Source: Tabrizicola sp.
GTDB lineage: Bacteria; Pseudomonadota; Alphaproteobacteria; Rhodobacterales; Rhodobacteraceae
Reading direction: 5' to 3'
Length of the DNA stretch: 64,000 nt
Assembly (NCBI RefSeq): GCF_022842145.1
Contig: NZ_JALHQD010000001.1
Coordinates: forward strand, 564,127 to 628,126
Position numbers and translations under genes: made by a program. A model generated the notes under the pieces. The model saw only the letters and a program-made list of their open reading frames with translations. It searched no databases and was not told the DNA's origin. The first letter of the stretch is position 1. Each line of letters opens with the position of its first letter. Below, one piece after another: positions 38,089-47,238 of this stretch.

Positions 38089-38934
38089 TTATCCGTGGAG
38101 GGGGCGGAGGCGGTCGAGGGCTTCGGCGAGTTTTTCGCGCTCCTCGGGCGGCATGGGGATGGAGGTGGCGGCGTCGGGGAACTGGCTGGTGCGGACGGCG
38201 TCGGCGAAGGCGGTGAGGGCGCGGCGGCGTTCGGTGTCGAGGGCGGCGCGGAGGGGTTTGAGGTCTCCGAACGGTCTGGCGTGGCGGGGGAGTTTCGGGG
38301 TGTCGCCGCAGATGTCGGCGGTGAAGAGAAAGACGACGTCGGTGCCCTGGCCGGAGCCGATGCCGTGGGTGATGAGTTTTGTGCGCTGGCTGATGGCGGC
38401 GGCGGCGTCCTCGGCGACGCATTCCAGTTCTACGGCGATGGCCCCGGCGTCTTCCAGGCGGCGGACGTCTTCAAGGATCGATAGGGCCTCGTCGGCGGTG
38501 CGGCCCATGGCGCGGAGGCCGCCGGTGGCGATGGACTTGCGGGGGATCAGGCCGGCGTGGCCCTGGATTGATAGGCCCTCGCGGGCGAGCATCTCGATGA
38601 TCTGCAGGCTACGGATGGTGTAGATGCAGTCGGCCCCGGCGGTGGCGACGCGGAAGGCTTCGCGCAGGACCTCGTCGGGGGTGACGAGGTGCGCCGCTCC
38701 GATGGTGGCGATGATGTACTGGTCGGGGGCGGCGGCACGGGCCTCGTCGTAGCGCAGGGACGTGACGCTCAGGAGGTCGATGCCCGAGGCGGCGACGGCG
38801 GCGGCTTCCTCGGCGATGTCGCGGGTGGCGTTGGCTTGGGTCAGCTTCCGGTGTTCGGCTTTCGCCTTGCGGATGTCGCGGAGCGTCAGGTTCCGTCGGG
38901 CGGGCTGACCGCCGAAGGTGTAGATCGGGGTCAT
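38089..38934 (-). CDS. PanB-superfamily protein lacking canonical metal ligands
   Basis: A 281-residue homologue of ketopantoate hydroxymethyltransferase. Conserved: GHAGLIPRKS (125-134), AMGRTADEAL (142-151), VELECV with the catalytic-type glutamate (168-173), GIGSG (191-195) and DICG (207-210). But the metal-binding places of E. coli PanB (Asp in VGDSLG, Asp in the next strand, Glu in K.EGG) read here VTSL (57-60), IGAAH and YTIRSL. So pantothenate synthesis is unlikely; an aldolase or C1-transfer role on a 2-keto sugar acid is an inference from the operon. Starts with a 4-base overlap to the epimerase gene. Confidence 0.75.
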   Translation of the reverse strand: MTPIYTFGGQPARRNLTLRDIRKAKAEHRKLTQANATRDIAEEAAAVAASGIDLLSVTSLRYDEARAAAPDQYIIATIGAAHLVTPDEVLREAFRVATAGADCIYTIRSLQIIEMLAREGLSIQGHAGLIPRKSIATGGLRAMGRTADEALSILEDVRRLEDAGAIAVELECVAEDAAAAISQRTKLITHGIGSGQGTDVVFLFTADICGDTPKLPRHARPFGDLKPLRAALDTERRRALTAFADAVRTSQFPDAATSIPMPPEEREKLAEALDRLRPLHG

Positions 38935-39926
38935 GTGCCTACCCCGATGCGGTAGTGGGTGATGAAGGGTTCGCCCGGGTAGAAGGCTTGCGCGGTGGGG
39001 ATGCCCATGGAGCTGATCGGGTTCGGGGCGGTGGAGACGGCGGGGCCGAGGTCGAAAGCGGCGCTCACGGGTTCCACGCCCAGGGCGACGTGTCGGCTGT
39101 TCCAGGGGGCGTAGGCGCGGCCCCGGTTGGAGATCCAGAGGAGGAGCGAGGGGAAGTGGGCGGTGTCCCAGTCGAGGGTCACGGTCCAGTTGTCGGGGTG
39201 GTGGAGGCGAAAGCCTCCCGAGACGCCGGTAAGCTGGACGAGTTCTTCGGTGTTCTCGGTCAGGGGGAGGGCGGCGAGAGAGAGGGTGGTCTCCGTGCGG
39301 GTTGGGACTGCCGTGAGAGAGGCGAAGGTGGAGCCGGGTTGCAGGAGACCCTGACTGGGCTCGACGTCGAGGGGGAAGACGCGGCCCTGGCGGAAGGCGG
39401 GCGGATCGAGTCGGGCTTGGGCAGTGGTCGGCAGGCGGAGCGTCGGGTGGAGGCCGATGGGCAGGCGGCAGGGGCGGCGGGCCTCGACGGTGAGGGTGAT
39501 GTTCAGGGCGGGGGCCTGCGGGTCGGCGGCAATGGTGCGGGTGAGGCGGCGGATGGGGTGGGTGTTGGCGTAGTCGCAGGTGAGGGTGATGCGGTCGGGG
39601 GCGGTTTCGGTGAAGACCCACTCGGCGTTGGAGGAATGGCCGTGCGGGACCCCTGCCCCGTCGAAGGTTTCGCCGGTGGCGGACCAGCCTTCGGACAGGC
39701 TGCGGGGGGCGTCGGTGCCGAAGGGGACGCAGGGCCATTCGCCGCGCAGGTCCTGCAGGATGGGCGGTTGGTCCTTGCGGGTCGGGTCGTCGAACCAGGG
39801 GGCAACGTGGAGGGGGGAGACCTGTCGGCCGTCGGGCAGGAGGAAGGTGACGGGGCCGAGCATCCCGCCAAGGGCCTGGACCGAGGCCATGCCATGCGCC
39901 CAGGCGATGGCGTGGCGCTGGGTCAT
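38931..39926 (-). CDS. Aldose 1-epimerase family protein
   Basis: A 331-residue GalM-type beta-sandwich. HGSSNAEWVF near residue 90, PIGLHPTLRLP (the catalytic-type His) and the C-terminal VEPVSAAFDLG are visible; the catalytic glutamate is in the VEP region. It interconverts alpha and beta anomers before oxidation. Its start and stop overlap neighbours by 4 bases. Together with the lactonase and the SDR it points to an aldose as entry substrate of this operon. Confidence 0.85.
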   Translation of the reverse strand: MTQRHAIAWAHGMASVQALGGMLGPVTFLLPDGRQVSPLHVAPWFDDPTRKDQPPILQDLRGEWPCVPFGTDAPRSLSEGWSATGETFDGAGVPHGHSSNAEWVFTETAPDRITLTCDYANTHPIRRLTRTIAADPQAPALNITLTVEARRPCRLPIGLHPTLRLPTTAQARLDPPAFRQGRVFPLDVEPSQGLLQPGSTFASLTAVPTRTETTLSLAALPLTENTEELVQLTGVSGGFRLHHPDNWTVTLDWDTAHFPSLLLWISNRGRAYAPWNSRHVALGVEPVSAAFDLGPAVSTAPNPISSMGIPTAQAFYPGEPFITHYRIGVGT

Positions 39927-40804
39927 CGGACGGCCATCAGGTTTTCGGCCATGCCGGGGGTGTCGACGCGGGTGCGGAAGAGGCTGCCTGCAAGGCGGTG
40001 TCCGGGGGGTGTCACGATGGAGGCGGTGGTGATGTAAAGCGTCTTGAGGTCAGCGCCGCCGAAGACGCATGTGGTGACGTTGGGAACGCCGATGTCGACT
40101 GTCCCTTTGAGTGCGCCATCTGGGCCGACGCGGGCGATGCAGCCGCCGCCAAAGCGGCAGTTCCAGAGGTCACCGGCGGAGTCGATGGCCGAGCCGTCTG
40201 GCAGGCCCCGGTCAAAGCCGCGAAAGTGGTCGCGGCGGTTGGTGATCTGGCCTGCGTCGTAGTCGTAGGCCCAGAGGACGTTGTCGAGCGTATCACCGAA
40301 GTAGAAGGTGCGGCGGTCGGGGGACCAGCAGAGCGTATTGGAGATGCCGAGGCCTTCCACGAAAATGGTGACGCTGCCATCGGGGGCGATGCGGAACAGC
40401 TTGCCCTCGCCCGGACCGGGGTCGCCGAGTTCGCCGTCGGGGAGGACGTTGTTCTTCATCGAGCCGACCCAGAAGTTGCCCAAGGGGTCGGTGCGGCCGT
40501 CGTTGAGGCGGACCCTCGGGAAGCCCTCCAGCCGGAAGCCGTGGTCCTGGCGGCGGTCGGTGGCGGGCCACCACCAGATGAGTTTGGAGGCGAGGCAGAC
40601 CAGCATCCGGCCGGGGTCGGTGGTGAGGGACAGGGCCACGACGGGTTCGTCGAAGAGCCAGGAGCGGGTGGCGGAGGAGGCCTCGTCAAAGCGGTGGATC
40701 AGGAAGCGGTTGATGTCGGTCCAGTAGACCGCGCGGTCGGGGGCGGACCAGACCGCGCCCTCGCCGCAGCGGTCGCCGATGGGGGTTGCGACCTCGACGC
40801 TCAT
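39923..40804 (-). CDS. SMP-30/gluconolactonase family lactonase
   Basis: A 293-residue six-bladed beta-propeller. The metal-site glutamate GEGAVW near residue 14, VRLNDGRTDPLGNFWVGSM in the third blade, ISNTLCWSPDRRTFYFGDT and GLPDGSAIDSAGDLWNC with the catalytic Asp are typical. It opens sugar lactones to aldonates in a divalent-metal-dependent way. It overlaps the neighbours by 4 bases on both sides. The sugar is unknown, but the pathway position is after SDR oxidation of the aldose to the lactone. Confidence 0.9.
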   Translation of the reverse strand: MSVEVATPIGDRCGEGAVWSAPDRAVYWTDINRFLIHRFDEASSATRSWLFDEPVVALSLTTDPGRMLVCLASKLIWWWPATDRRQDHGFRLEGFPRVRLNDGRTDPLGNFWVGSMKNNVLPDGELGDPGPGEGKLFRIAPDGSVTIFVEGLGISNTLCWSPDRRTFYFGDTLDNVLWAYDYDAGQITNRRDHFRGFDRGLPDGSAIDSAGDLWNCRFGGGCIARVGPDGALKGTVDIGVPNVTTCVFGGADLKTLYITTASIVTPPGHRLAGSLFRTRVDTPGMAENLMAVR

Positions 40805-41901
40805 TCCGCCGCCGCCATCAAGCTGCGCGCCGGGCCAAGGGCGTGGGCGTTCTGCACGAGGGCCTTCATGTAGCCGAGCGCGAAGGCCTTCCCGGCGTGC
40901 CAGGAGGCGTCGCAGGTCATTTCGGGCGTGTGGTCGGGGATCATCACGCCCTGGTAGTTCTCGTCCCGCAGGATGCGGACGATCTCGGCCATGTCGATGT
41001 CGCCGTCGTCGACGAAGGTCTCGACGTAGCGGGGGACCTTCCCGCGCACGTTGCGGAAGTGGATGTAGCCGATCCGGCCAGAGCGGGCGAAGCGGCGGAC
41101 GTGGGCGTAGATGTCGGCGCCGGGCATTTCCTGCAAGCTGCCGAGGCAGAGTTCGAGGCCGTTCCTTGGGCTGTCCACGAGGGACATCAGGCGGTCGTAT
41201 TTCTCGGGCCGGTTGACGAGGCGCGGGGTGTTGCGGAGGAGGTCCAGCGGTGGGTCGTCTGGGTGGGCGGCGAGCGTGACGCCGGCCTCTTCGGCGACGG
41301 GGACCATTTCGGCGAGGAAGTGTTGCAGGCGGTCCCAGAGTTCGGTTTCGGTCAGGGAGACGGGGGGTGCGCCGGGCCGTTCGGGGCGGTAGCGCATGTT
41401 CCAGACCATGCCGTCGGGGATGGGGGCATCCAGTTCCGAAGGGGCCATGCCGAGGGCGACGGAATTGGCGCGGCCGCGGGCGTAGGGGCCACGGGTCCAG
41501 CCGTAGACTCCAGCGATGGAGAAGTTGTAGCCGATGCAGGGGACGCCCGCGCGGCCCGCGTCGCGGATCAGCCGTTTGAGGCCCTCGATCTGGGCGGGGC
41601 GTTCGGGGCCGTCGAGGAGGACGTCGTACCAGAAGCGGGGCGAGAAGTTTTCGAGGGCGGCGAGTTCGAGGCCCTCGGCTTTCAGGGCGGCCACGAGGGC
41701 GGAGAGTTCCTCGTAGGTCCAGAGCGTGTCGGTGGAGCAGTCGCCCCAGCCTTGCCGGGGATCGCCGCCGTGGATCTTGGGGTCGCGGCCGGCGAAGTAG
41801 TTGGTCAGGTGGGCGACGACATGGGTGGCACCCGCCTGGACGGCGAAGCGGAAATTGTCGGGGGTCAGCATTTCGCGGTAGAGGCCCAGTCCGATCTTCA
41901 T
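40801..41901 (-). CDS. UxuA-family mannonate dehydratase-like protein
   Basis: A 366-residue TIM-barrel protein of the mannonate dehydratase family: MKIGLGLYREMLTPDN, IGYNFSIAGVYGW, AAHPDDPPLDLL (metal His/Asp), YIHFRNVRGK (His) and MIPDHTPEM. It should dehydrate an aldonate to the 2-keto-3-deoxy acid. It is the more divergent of two UxuA homologues in the locus, so it may act on another stereoisomer. The ATG at 41901 overlaps the SDR stop (TGATG); the GTG one codon upstream is a less likely start. Confidence 0.85.
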   Translation of the reverse strand: MKIGLGLYREMLTPDNFRFAVQAGATHVVAHLTNYFAGRDPKIHGGDPRQGWGDCSTDTLWTYEELSALVAALKAEGLELAALENFSPRFWYDVLLDGPERPAQIEGLKRLIRDAGRAGVPCIGYNFSIAGVYGWTRGPYARGRANSVALGMAPSELDAPIPDGMVWNMRYRPERPGAPPVSLTETELWDRLQHFLAEMVPVAEEAGVTLAAHPDDPPLDLLRNTPRLVNRPEKYDRLMSLVDSPRNGLELCLGSLQEMPGADIYAHVRRFARSGRIGYIHFRNVRGKVPRYVETFVDDGDIDMAEIVRILRDENYQGVMIPDHTPEMTCDASWHAGKAFALGYMKALVQNAHALGPARSLMAAAE

Positions 41902-42677
41902 CACTTCACTCCAATCCCTGCGGTGAGGCCGCCGTCGATGCGGAAATCCGATCCGGTGATGAAACCGGCCTTGTCGGAGGCGAGGTAGGCGACCAGTTCG
42001 GCCACCTCCTCGGGTTCGCCGATGCGGCCGATGGGGTGGGCGGCGCCGAAGCGGGCGAAGGCCTCAGCCTCGGTCACACCCTCGCCGCCGTAGGTGCGGG
42101 CGGCGAGTGACAGGAGCGGTGTGCGGACCGAGCCGGGGGAGACGGAGTTGACGCGGATGCGCTGGTCGGCGTGGTCCAGCGCCATCGCGCGGGTCAGGGC
42201 GTGGATGGCGCCCTTGGTGGCGACGTAGACGGCGACGTTCTGCTGGCAGTTATGGCCCTGGACCGAGGAGATGTTCACGATCGCTCCACCCCCGGTCATG
42301 TGCGGGAGGCCGTGGCGGGCGGTGAGGTAGATCGAGCCGACGTTGACGGCCATGCAGCGGTCCCAGGTGGCGGGGTCGGTGGTGAGGACGGTGCCGAACG
42401 GGTGGATCGCGGCGGCGTTAACGATGATGTCGAGACGGCCGTGGCGGGCGATGCAGTCGGCGACGGCGGCGGCGACCTGGGTGTCGTTGGAAACGTCGCA
42501 GAGGCGGGTTTCCATTGGCAGGTTTTCAGCCTTGGCGAGGGCGTCGAACTCGGCGTTGACCTCGGGGTCGATGCCGAGGGCGAGGACCTTGGCGCCGCCC
42601 TGCGCCAGCCGTCGCGCCGAGGCGCGGCCGATGCCGGAGGTGCCGGTGACGAGTGCGATTTTGCCTGCGAATTCCAT
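41901..42677 (-). CDS. SDR-family NAD(P) dehydrogenase
   Basis: A 258-residue classical short-chain dehydrogenase. TGTSGIG-xA at the cofactor motif (residues 11-18), NAAA, the catalytic Ser-Tyr-Lys set in ISSVQGHNC..YVATKGA, and the C-terminal GSDFRIDGG. The substrate is probably the aldose or its acid in this pathway. It follows the ABC permease by 16 bases, with GAAGGAAAGG as ribosome site. Members of this family oxidise sugars such as fucose, galactose or arabinose. Confidence 0.9.
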   Translation of the reverse strand: MEFAGKIALVTGTSGIGRASARRLAQGGAKVLALGIDPEVNAEFDALAKAENLPMETRLCDVSNDTQVAAAVADCIARHGRLDIIVNAAAIHPFGTVLTTDPATWDRCMAVNVGSIYLTARHGLPHMTGGGAIVNISSVQGHNCQQNVAVYVATKGAIHALTRAMALDHADQRIRVNSVSPGSVRTPLLSLAARTYGGEGVTEAEAFARFGAAHPIGRIGEPEEVAELVAYLASDKAGFITGSDFRIDGGLTAGIGVK

Positions 42678-42693
42678 CTTTCCGCCCTTTCCT

Positions 42694-43683
42694 TCAGCGG
42701 CTGCGGTCGAGCATCTGGTTCAGGAGAACGGCGCCCAGGATGATCGCCCCCCGCACCACGTATTGCCAGTATTCCGAGACGTTCAGCAGGGTCATCCCGT
42801 TCGAGATGCAGCCGAGGAAGATGACGCCAACGAAGGTGCCCCAGATGCGCCCCTTGCCACCGAAAAGGGAGGTACCCCCGATGATGACGGCGGCGATGAC
42901 GTCAAGCTCCATCCCCGTGGCGGTGGTGCCGGTGCCGGAGCCGATCTGCGAGGCGATGAGGGTACCGGAAACGGCGGTGAGGACCCCGGTCAGGGCGAGG
43001 GTCAGGCTTTTGACCTTCCAGACGTCGATGCCGGAAAGCCGCGCGGCCTCCATGTTGCCACCGACGGCGTAGACCGAGCGGCCAAAGCTGGTGTGGTTCA
43101 TCAGGAAGTGCATGGCGACGAAAGTCAGCGCGAAGAGGTAGACCGGGAAGGGGATGCCGAAGAGATAGCCGCCGCCGAAGAAGCCGAAGCTTGAGGGCAG
43201 GTTCGACAGGGGAAAGCCGCCGGTGATCAGGTTCGCCGCCCCGCGCAGGGCGGTGAAGAGGGCCAGCGTGGTGATGAAGCTGGGCACGTTGAACCACTGG
43301 CGGAACTTGCCGGTCATGAAGCCGGTGAAGAAGCCGACGATCAGGGCGGCGAGGAAGCCGATCCCCAAAGCAGCCGTGCCACCCCAGGCTTCGGCGTAGG
43401 TCACGCCGAACCAGGCGACGATGCAGCCGGCAAGGGCGGCCCCTGCCCCGACGGACAGGTCGATCTCCCCCGCGATGATGACGGCGGTCATGCCGAAGGC
43501 GATGATCCCCAGCATGGCGACGGTGCGCAAGACGTTCAGGGTGTTCGCCAAGGAGGCAAAGCCCGGTGCGGTGAAGATCAGGAAGACGACCAGCGCCAAG
43601 AGGATCAGTTCCATCGTGTAGGTGCGCACGAAGGGCATCAGCCCCCCGTTCGCCCGTTGCGCGGTGGTAGGCGCGTCGCTCAT
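42694..43683 (-). CDS. Ribose-type ABC transporter permease
   Basis: A 329-residue membrane protein with eight to ten hydrophobic segments. AGEIDLSVGAGAALAG and the late VIGGTSLFGGKGRIWGTFVG signature match the RbsC/AraH family of sugar permeases. The start is set at MSDAPTTAQRANGG (ATG 43683), overlapping the ATPase stop by 4 bases; the frame upstream is antisense-like. It forms the membrane channel with the ATPase and the binding protein. Confidence 0.92.
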   Translation of the reverse strand: MSDAPTTAQRANGGLMPFVRTYTMELILLALVVFLIFTAPGFASLANTLNVLRTVAMLGIIAFGMTAVIIAGEIDLSVGAGAALAGCIVAWFGVTYAEAWGGTAALGIGFLAALIVGFFTGFMTGKFRQWFNVPSFITTLALFTALRGAANLITGGFPLSNLPSSFGFFGGGYLFGIPFPVYLFALTFVAMHFLMNHTSFGRSVYAVGGNMEAARLSGIDVWKVKSLTLALTGVLTAVSGTLIASQIGSGTGTTATGMELDVIAAVIIGGTSLFGGKGRIWGTFVGVIFLGCISNGMTLLNVSEYWQYVVRGAIILGAVLLNQMLDRSR

Positions 43684-45209
43684 GTCTGATCCTTCATGCA
43701 GAGGGCGTAGAGGTCGTTCAGGGTGATCTCGGTCGGGTCCACCTCGGCCACGATGCGGCCTTGGCGCATCACGAGGATGCGGTCGGCGACTTCCAGGACT
43801 TCTTCCAGTTCGGTGGAGACGAAGACCGCGCCCAAGCCTTCGGAGGCCTTCTGCCAGATGATGTCGAAGATCTGCCGCTTGGCCTGGACATCGACACCGC
43901 GCGAGGGTTCGTCGAAGAACATGACTTTGGGAGCGGTGTTCATCCACTTGCCGATGACGACCTTCTGCTGGTTGCCGCCCGACAGGGACGACACCGGCAG
44001 CAAGGGGTCGGGGACCTTGATCGCAAGGTCCTTGATCTGGCGGTCGACGAAGCCTTGCTCCCCCGCCCGGCTGACGATCCCGGCCGAGGAGATGCGCGCG
44101 AGGCTGGCAAGGCAGAGGTTGTCATGGGTGGAGAGAATCTGAACGAGGCCGGCTTCCTTGCGGTTTTCCGGCGTGTAGCCGAGGCCGGCGTTCTTCATCG
44201 TCTGGAGGTCTGGGCGCTGGAAGCTGCGACCGGCGACTGTCACGGAGCCTGCATCCACCGGGTCGGCACCAAAGACGGCGCGCATCACTTCGGTCCGGCC
44301 CGCGCCGAGGAGGCCCGCGATGCCAAGGATTTCGCCGGGGTGGACCTGAAAGCTGATGTCGGCAAAGACGCCGTGTCGGGTCAGACCCTTGACGTCCAGA
44401 AGCGGCGAACCGCTACGGTCGATCACCTGGCGGGCCGGGCGTTTGGCCTTGGCAGTTTCGCCGAACATCATCTCGACGATGCGGTCGGGGGTGGCCCCGG
44501 CCATGTCGATGGAGCCCGCGAAGTTGCCGTCGCGCAGGACGGTGCAGGTGTCGGCGATCTGGAAGAGCTCGTTCATCCGGTGGGTGATGTAGAGGATTGT
44601 CACCCCGCGGTCGCGCAGGCGGCGGACGAGGGTGAAAAGCAGGTCGACCTCACGCGTGGCAAGGGCCGAGGTGGGTTCGTCGAGGAGCAGGATCGAGGGT
44701 CGGAAGGACATGGCCTTCGCGATCTCGATCACCTGCTGCTGGCCGACCGACAGGGTGGAGACGGTGGCGTGGGTGTCGAGGTCGAGGCCCATCTCCGCGA
44801 GCAGGGTCGCGGCCTCGCGGTGCATCCGGGCCCAGTCAATCACGCGAACGCCAAGGCGACGGGTCATCGGCAGGCGGCCGAGGAAGATGTTCTCGCCGAT
44901 GGTCAGCGAGGGGATCAGTGACAGTTCCTGATGGACGGTCACCACCCCCGCGCCGAAAGCATCGTGCGGCGAGGCGAAGGTGGTATCGGTGCCGTTGACG
45001 CGGAGGGTGCCTTCGGAGGGCTGGATCACTCCGGCCAGGATTTTCACGAGGGTGGACTTGCCGGACCCGTTCTTGCCCATCAGGGCATGGACCTTCCCCG
45101 GCGTGAAGTCATGGCTGAACCGCGCCAGCGCCAGCGTCGGGCCGTAGGCCTTGGACACGGCGTTGAATTCCAGCCGGCCCCGGTCGGTGGGGAGGGAAGC
45201 GTCAAGCAT
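43680..45209 (-). CDS. Ribose-type ABC transporter ATPase (two nucleotide-binding domains)
   Basis: A 509-residue protein with two fused ABC domains. The first has MGKNGSGKSTLVK, the LSVGQQQ signature and LLLDEPTSAL. The second has the degenerate Walker A GLLGAGRTEVMRAVFG, LSGGNQQKV and FFDEPSRGVDV. This duplicated layout is that of RbsA/XylG/MglA. It energises uptake of a pentose, hexose or sugar acid. It is preceded by the binding protein across a 63-base gap containing a hairpin. Confidence 0.95.
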   Translation of the reverse strand: MLDASLPTDRGRLEFNAVSKAYGPTLALARFSHDFTPGKVHALMGKNGSGKSTLVKILAGVIQPSEGTLRVNGTDTTFASPHDAFGAGVVTVHQELSLIPSLTIGENIFLGRLPMTRRLGVRVIDWARMHREAATLLAEMGLDLDTHATVSTLSVGQQQVIEIAKAMSFRPSILLLDEPTSALATREVDLLFTLVRRLRDRGVTILYITHRMNELFQIADTCTVLRDGNFAGSIDMAGATPDRIVEMMFGETAKAKRPARQVIDRSGSPLLDVKGLTRHGVFADISFQVHPGEILGIAGLLGAGRTEVMRAVFGADPVDAGSVTVAGRSFQRPDLQTMKNAGLGYTPENRKEAGLVQILSTHDNLCLASLARISSAGIVSRAGEQGFVDRQIKDLAIKVPDPLLPVSSLSGGNQQKVVIGKWMNTAPKVMFFDEPSRGVDVQAKRQIFDIIWQKASEGLGAVFVSTELEEVLEVADRILVMRQGRIVAEVDPTEITLNDLYALCMKDQT

Positions 45210-45235
45210 GGGTCATGCGGCCTTGGGGTAAGGGT

Positions 45236-45264
45236 GGACCGGCCCGGGGAGCGCGGGCCGGTCC
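45236..45264 (-). promoter_or_regulatory. Intercistronic stem-loop between binding-protein and ATPase genes
   Basis: Perfect 11-bp stem GGACCGGCCCG / CGGGCCGGTCC with a 7-base loop, 8 bases past the stop of the binding-protein gene. There is no T tract. Such structures after ABC binding-protein genes usually protect the upstream mRNA and lower downstream expression. Confidence 0.65.
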
Positions 45265-45272
45265 GGTTCAGG

Positions 45273-46241
45273 TCAGCCGAGGGTCTTCAGCTGTTCGAGG
45301 AAGGCCTTGACCCCGTCGGGATTGCCGCGCGTCAGCGGCAGCACCGGGACGGACTGGTTGGCTTCGACTTCCTTGCCGTCGAGGACAGCGTTGGCGGCCT
45401 CCAGCGCGAGGCGGCCAACCTCGAACGGCTGCTGGGCGGTGACGGCCTGCAGGACGTTGTCGGGGTCGAGCAGCATGTTCGCAAGCTGCTCGGTCCCGTC
45501 GATGCCGAAGACGAAGACCTTGCCTTCGAGACCGGCCTTCTTCACGGCCTGGGCCGCGCCGATGGTGCCGCCTTCGTTGGCGGCGTAGATGATCTCGATA
45601 TCGGGGTTCGCGGTCAGGATGTCCGAGGCGACTGCGACGGCCTTTTCGGCCAGCCAGGCGTCCTGTTGGGCGACGACTTCGACCTGGTCCTTCACCTTGT
45701 CGAGGAAGCCGTTGACGCGATCATCGCTTTGCTCGGGCAGAAGCGACTTGAAGGCCACCGTGGCGATCTTGACCTTGCGGTCGGGGGCGAGGGTCTTGAG
45801 GAAGGCGCTGGCGGCGTCGCCGGTGGCATTGCCGAGGTCGATGTTCGACGAGGTGATCGAGGCCTTGGGCAGGTCGCTGTTGACCGTGGTGCCGAAGGTG
45901 ATGACGGTGATGCCGGCATCGACCGCCTTCTGGATCGCCGGGATCGAGCCGTCAGCCGAGAGGGGCGTCAGCGCGATGGCCTGCACGCCACGGGCGATGT
46001 AGGTGTCGATCAGCTGGCTTTCCTTTTCCAGCTTGTTGTCGCTGTTGGCTTCCAGAAGCTCGACCCCCGAAGCCTCGGCCGCGGCGGCCATGCCCATGAG
46101 CACGGTCCGCATGTACTGGTCCTGCTGGAAGACGATGCCGGCGATGGCGCGGTCCTGGGCAAACACGGCTTTGGGCAGGCCGATGGTGGCTGCGGCTGCT
46201 GCGCCCACGGACGACAGCAGGATACCCCGTCTGGTAATCAT
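45273..46241 (-). CDS. Sugar ABC transporter substrate-binding protein
   Basis: A 322-residue periplasmic binding protein of the RbsB (Peripla_BP_4) type. N-terminal MITRRGILLSSVGAAAAATIG is a twin-arginine-like signal with cleavage near FAQ-DR. VIFQQDQYMRTVLMG-like first strand, NSDNKLEKESQLIDTYIARGV and PLSADGSIPAIQKAVDAGI follow the fold. Strong GGGAGGAG ribosome site. The specific sugar is not readable from sequence. Confidence 0.92.
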   Translation of the reverse strand: MITRRGILLSSVGAAAAATIGLPKAVFAQDRAIAGIVFQQDQYMRTVLMGMAAAAEASGVELLEANSDNKLEKESQLIDTYIARGVQAIALTPLSADGSIPAIQKAVDAGITVITFGTTVNSDLPKASITSSNIDLGNATGDAASAFLKTLAPDRKVKIATVAFKSLLPEQSDDRVNGFLDKVKDQVEVVAQQDAWLAEKAVAVASDILTANPDIEIIYAANEGGTIGAAQAVKKAGLEGKVFVFGIDGTEQLANMLLDPDNVLQAVTAQQPFEVGRLALEAANAVLDGKEVEANQSVPVLPLTRGNPDGVKAFLEQLKTLG

Positions 46242-46359
46242 GATTGAACTCCTCCCGAATGGTCTGTTGTTCGTTGCGCTCTCTTCCTTGGATGCCGGGG
46301 CGCGAGAGCTTCGTTCCGGCCTTGGATGCGCAGTCCACAGGGGCGGGCTGCGCGGCGGT

Positions 46360-47094
46360 TCAGGTCCGTCGGTCACTGGCGCCGGCGACGAAGCGCAGGC
46401 CGAATTCCAGGTGGCGGCTCATCAGGTAGGCGTAGGCGATGCGGTCGCGGGCCAGAAGGGCGGCGACGACTTCGGCATGGGCGGCGTGGGTGTCGGTCTG
46501 CACCGGGCGGGCGGATTTGCCGATCTGCATGACCTCGACGATCACGGGGGACAGCATCCGGTAGGCGGCTAGCGTGGTGCGGTTGCCGCCCAGCGCGATG
46601 ATCGCCTCGTGGAAATCATAGTCGGCCTGGGCGGCCTCGGGGACGGTGCTGGCGGTGATGAGGCGGTCGTTGACCTGGGAGAGGGCGGCGATGTCCGCGT
46701 CGGAGGCTTTCAGGATCACCTCGTCGCCGACGCCCAGTTCAATGATCCGGCGGTAGCCTTGCAGATCGCGGAAGCTGTCCGGCGAGATGCCGTTGTGGAC
46801 GGAGAAAAGCCGCTTGATCGCCTCGCCATGCCCGGCGGCGACCACGGCACCAACCTTGGGGCGAGTCTCGATCAGCCCGTAGGCGCGCAGGACGACCAGC
46901 GCCTCGCGGACGGTGTTGCGGGAGGCCTGGAACATCTCGCCCAGGTCGCGTTCGGTGGGGACGGGATCGCCGATCCGCAGGCCGCGGTCGGTCAGCATCT
47001 CGCGGATCTGTTCGACAAGGCGGTCCACGGCGGAGACGCGGGGGACGTCTGCCCCCGGAGGTCCAACCTGTGTGTTGCTGTCGTCGGCCAGCAC
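46360..47094 (-). CDS. GntR-family (FCD) transcriptional regulator
   Basis: A 244-residue regulator. The N-terminal winged helix ([36 protein letters not shown]) is that of FadR/GntR. The C-terminal FCD domain has the metal/ligand residues in [12 protein letters not shown] and HAAHAEVV. It starts at a GTG at 47094 behind GGAAGGG. It is placed between the two divergent catabolic units and is likely their repressor, released by a sugar acid. ExuR/UxuR/LgoR-like members of this subfamily control hexuronate genes. Confidence 0.9.
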   Translation of the reverse strand: MLADDSNTQVGPPGADVPRVSAVDRLVEQIREMLTDRGLRIGDPVPTERDLGEMFQASRNTVREALVVLRAYGLIETRPKVGAVVAAGHGEAIKRLFSVHNGISPDSFRDLQGYRRIIELGVGDEVILKASDADIAALSQVNDRLITASTVPEAAQADYDFHEAIIALGGNRTTLAAYRMLSPVIVEVMQIGKSARPVQTDTHAAHAEVVAALLARDRIAYAYLMSRHLEFGLRFVAGASDRRT

Positions 47095-47122
47095 GATGAG
47101 CCCTTCCGTTTCACTTTTCTAT

Positions 47123-47133
47123 TTGTTGGTCCA
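47123..47133. promoter_or_regulatory. Operator-like half-site 1 of the divergent region
   Basis: TTGTTGGTCCA, the exact reverse complement of 47239-47249. It lies 29 bases upstream of the GntR gene start. The core TGGTCCA is a short palindrome. Confidence 0.5.
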
Positions 47134-47201
47134 GGATTCGGATTCTGTCAATCCGGTTCGCGCTAGTGTGCGGAAACAGTTGAGGCGTGCCCGAAAAGCC
47201 G

Positions 47202-47229
47202 TTGATTTTCGTGGGCGAGGCGGTATCAA
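47202..47229 (+). promoter_or_regulatory. Promoter of the uxuA-rraA-kinase unit
   Basis: TTGATT (47202-47207), a 16-bp spacer and TATCAA (47224-47229). The operator-like site begins 10 bases later and so covers the expected transcription start. Confidence 0.5.
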
Positions 47230-47238
47230 GAGCCGGGC

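Noticed and set aside
36194-38422. A 742-codon minus-strand frame starting far upstream of the ParB-like gene
   Set aside because: The N-terminal two thirds is an Arg/Pro/His-rich out-of-frame reading of the sterol-desaturase gene. The real gene starts at 37030 behind a ribosome site. The same applies to the long frame 38089-39738 upstream of the PanB-like gene.
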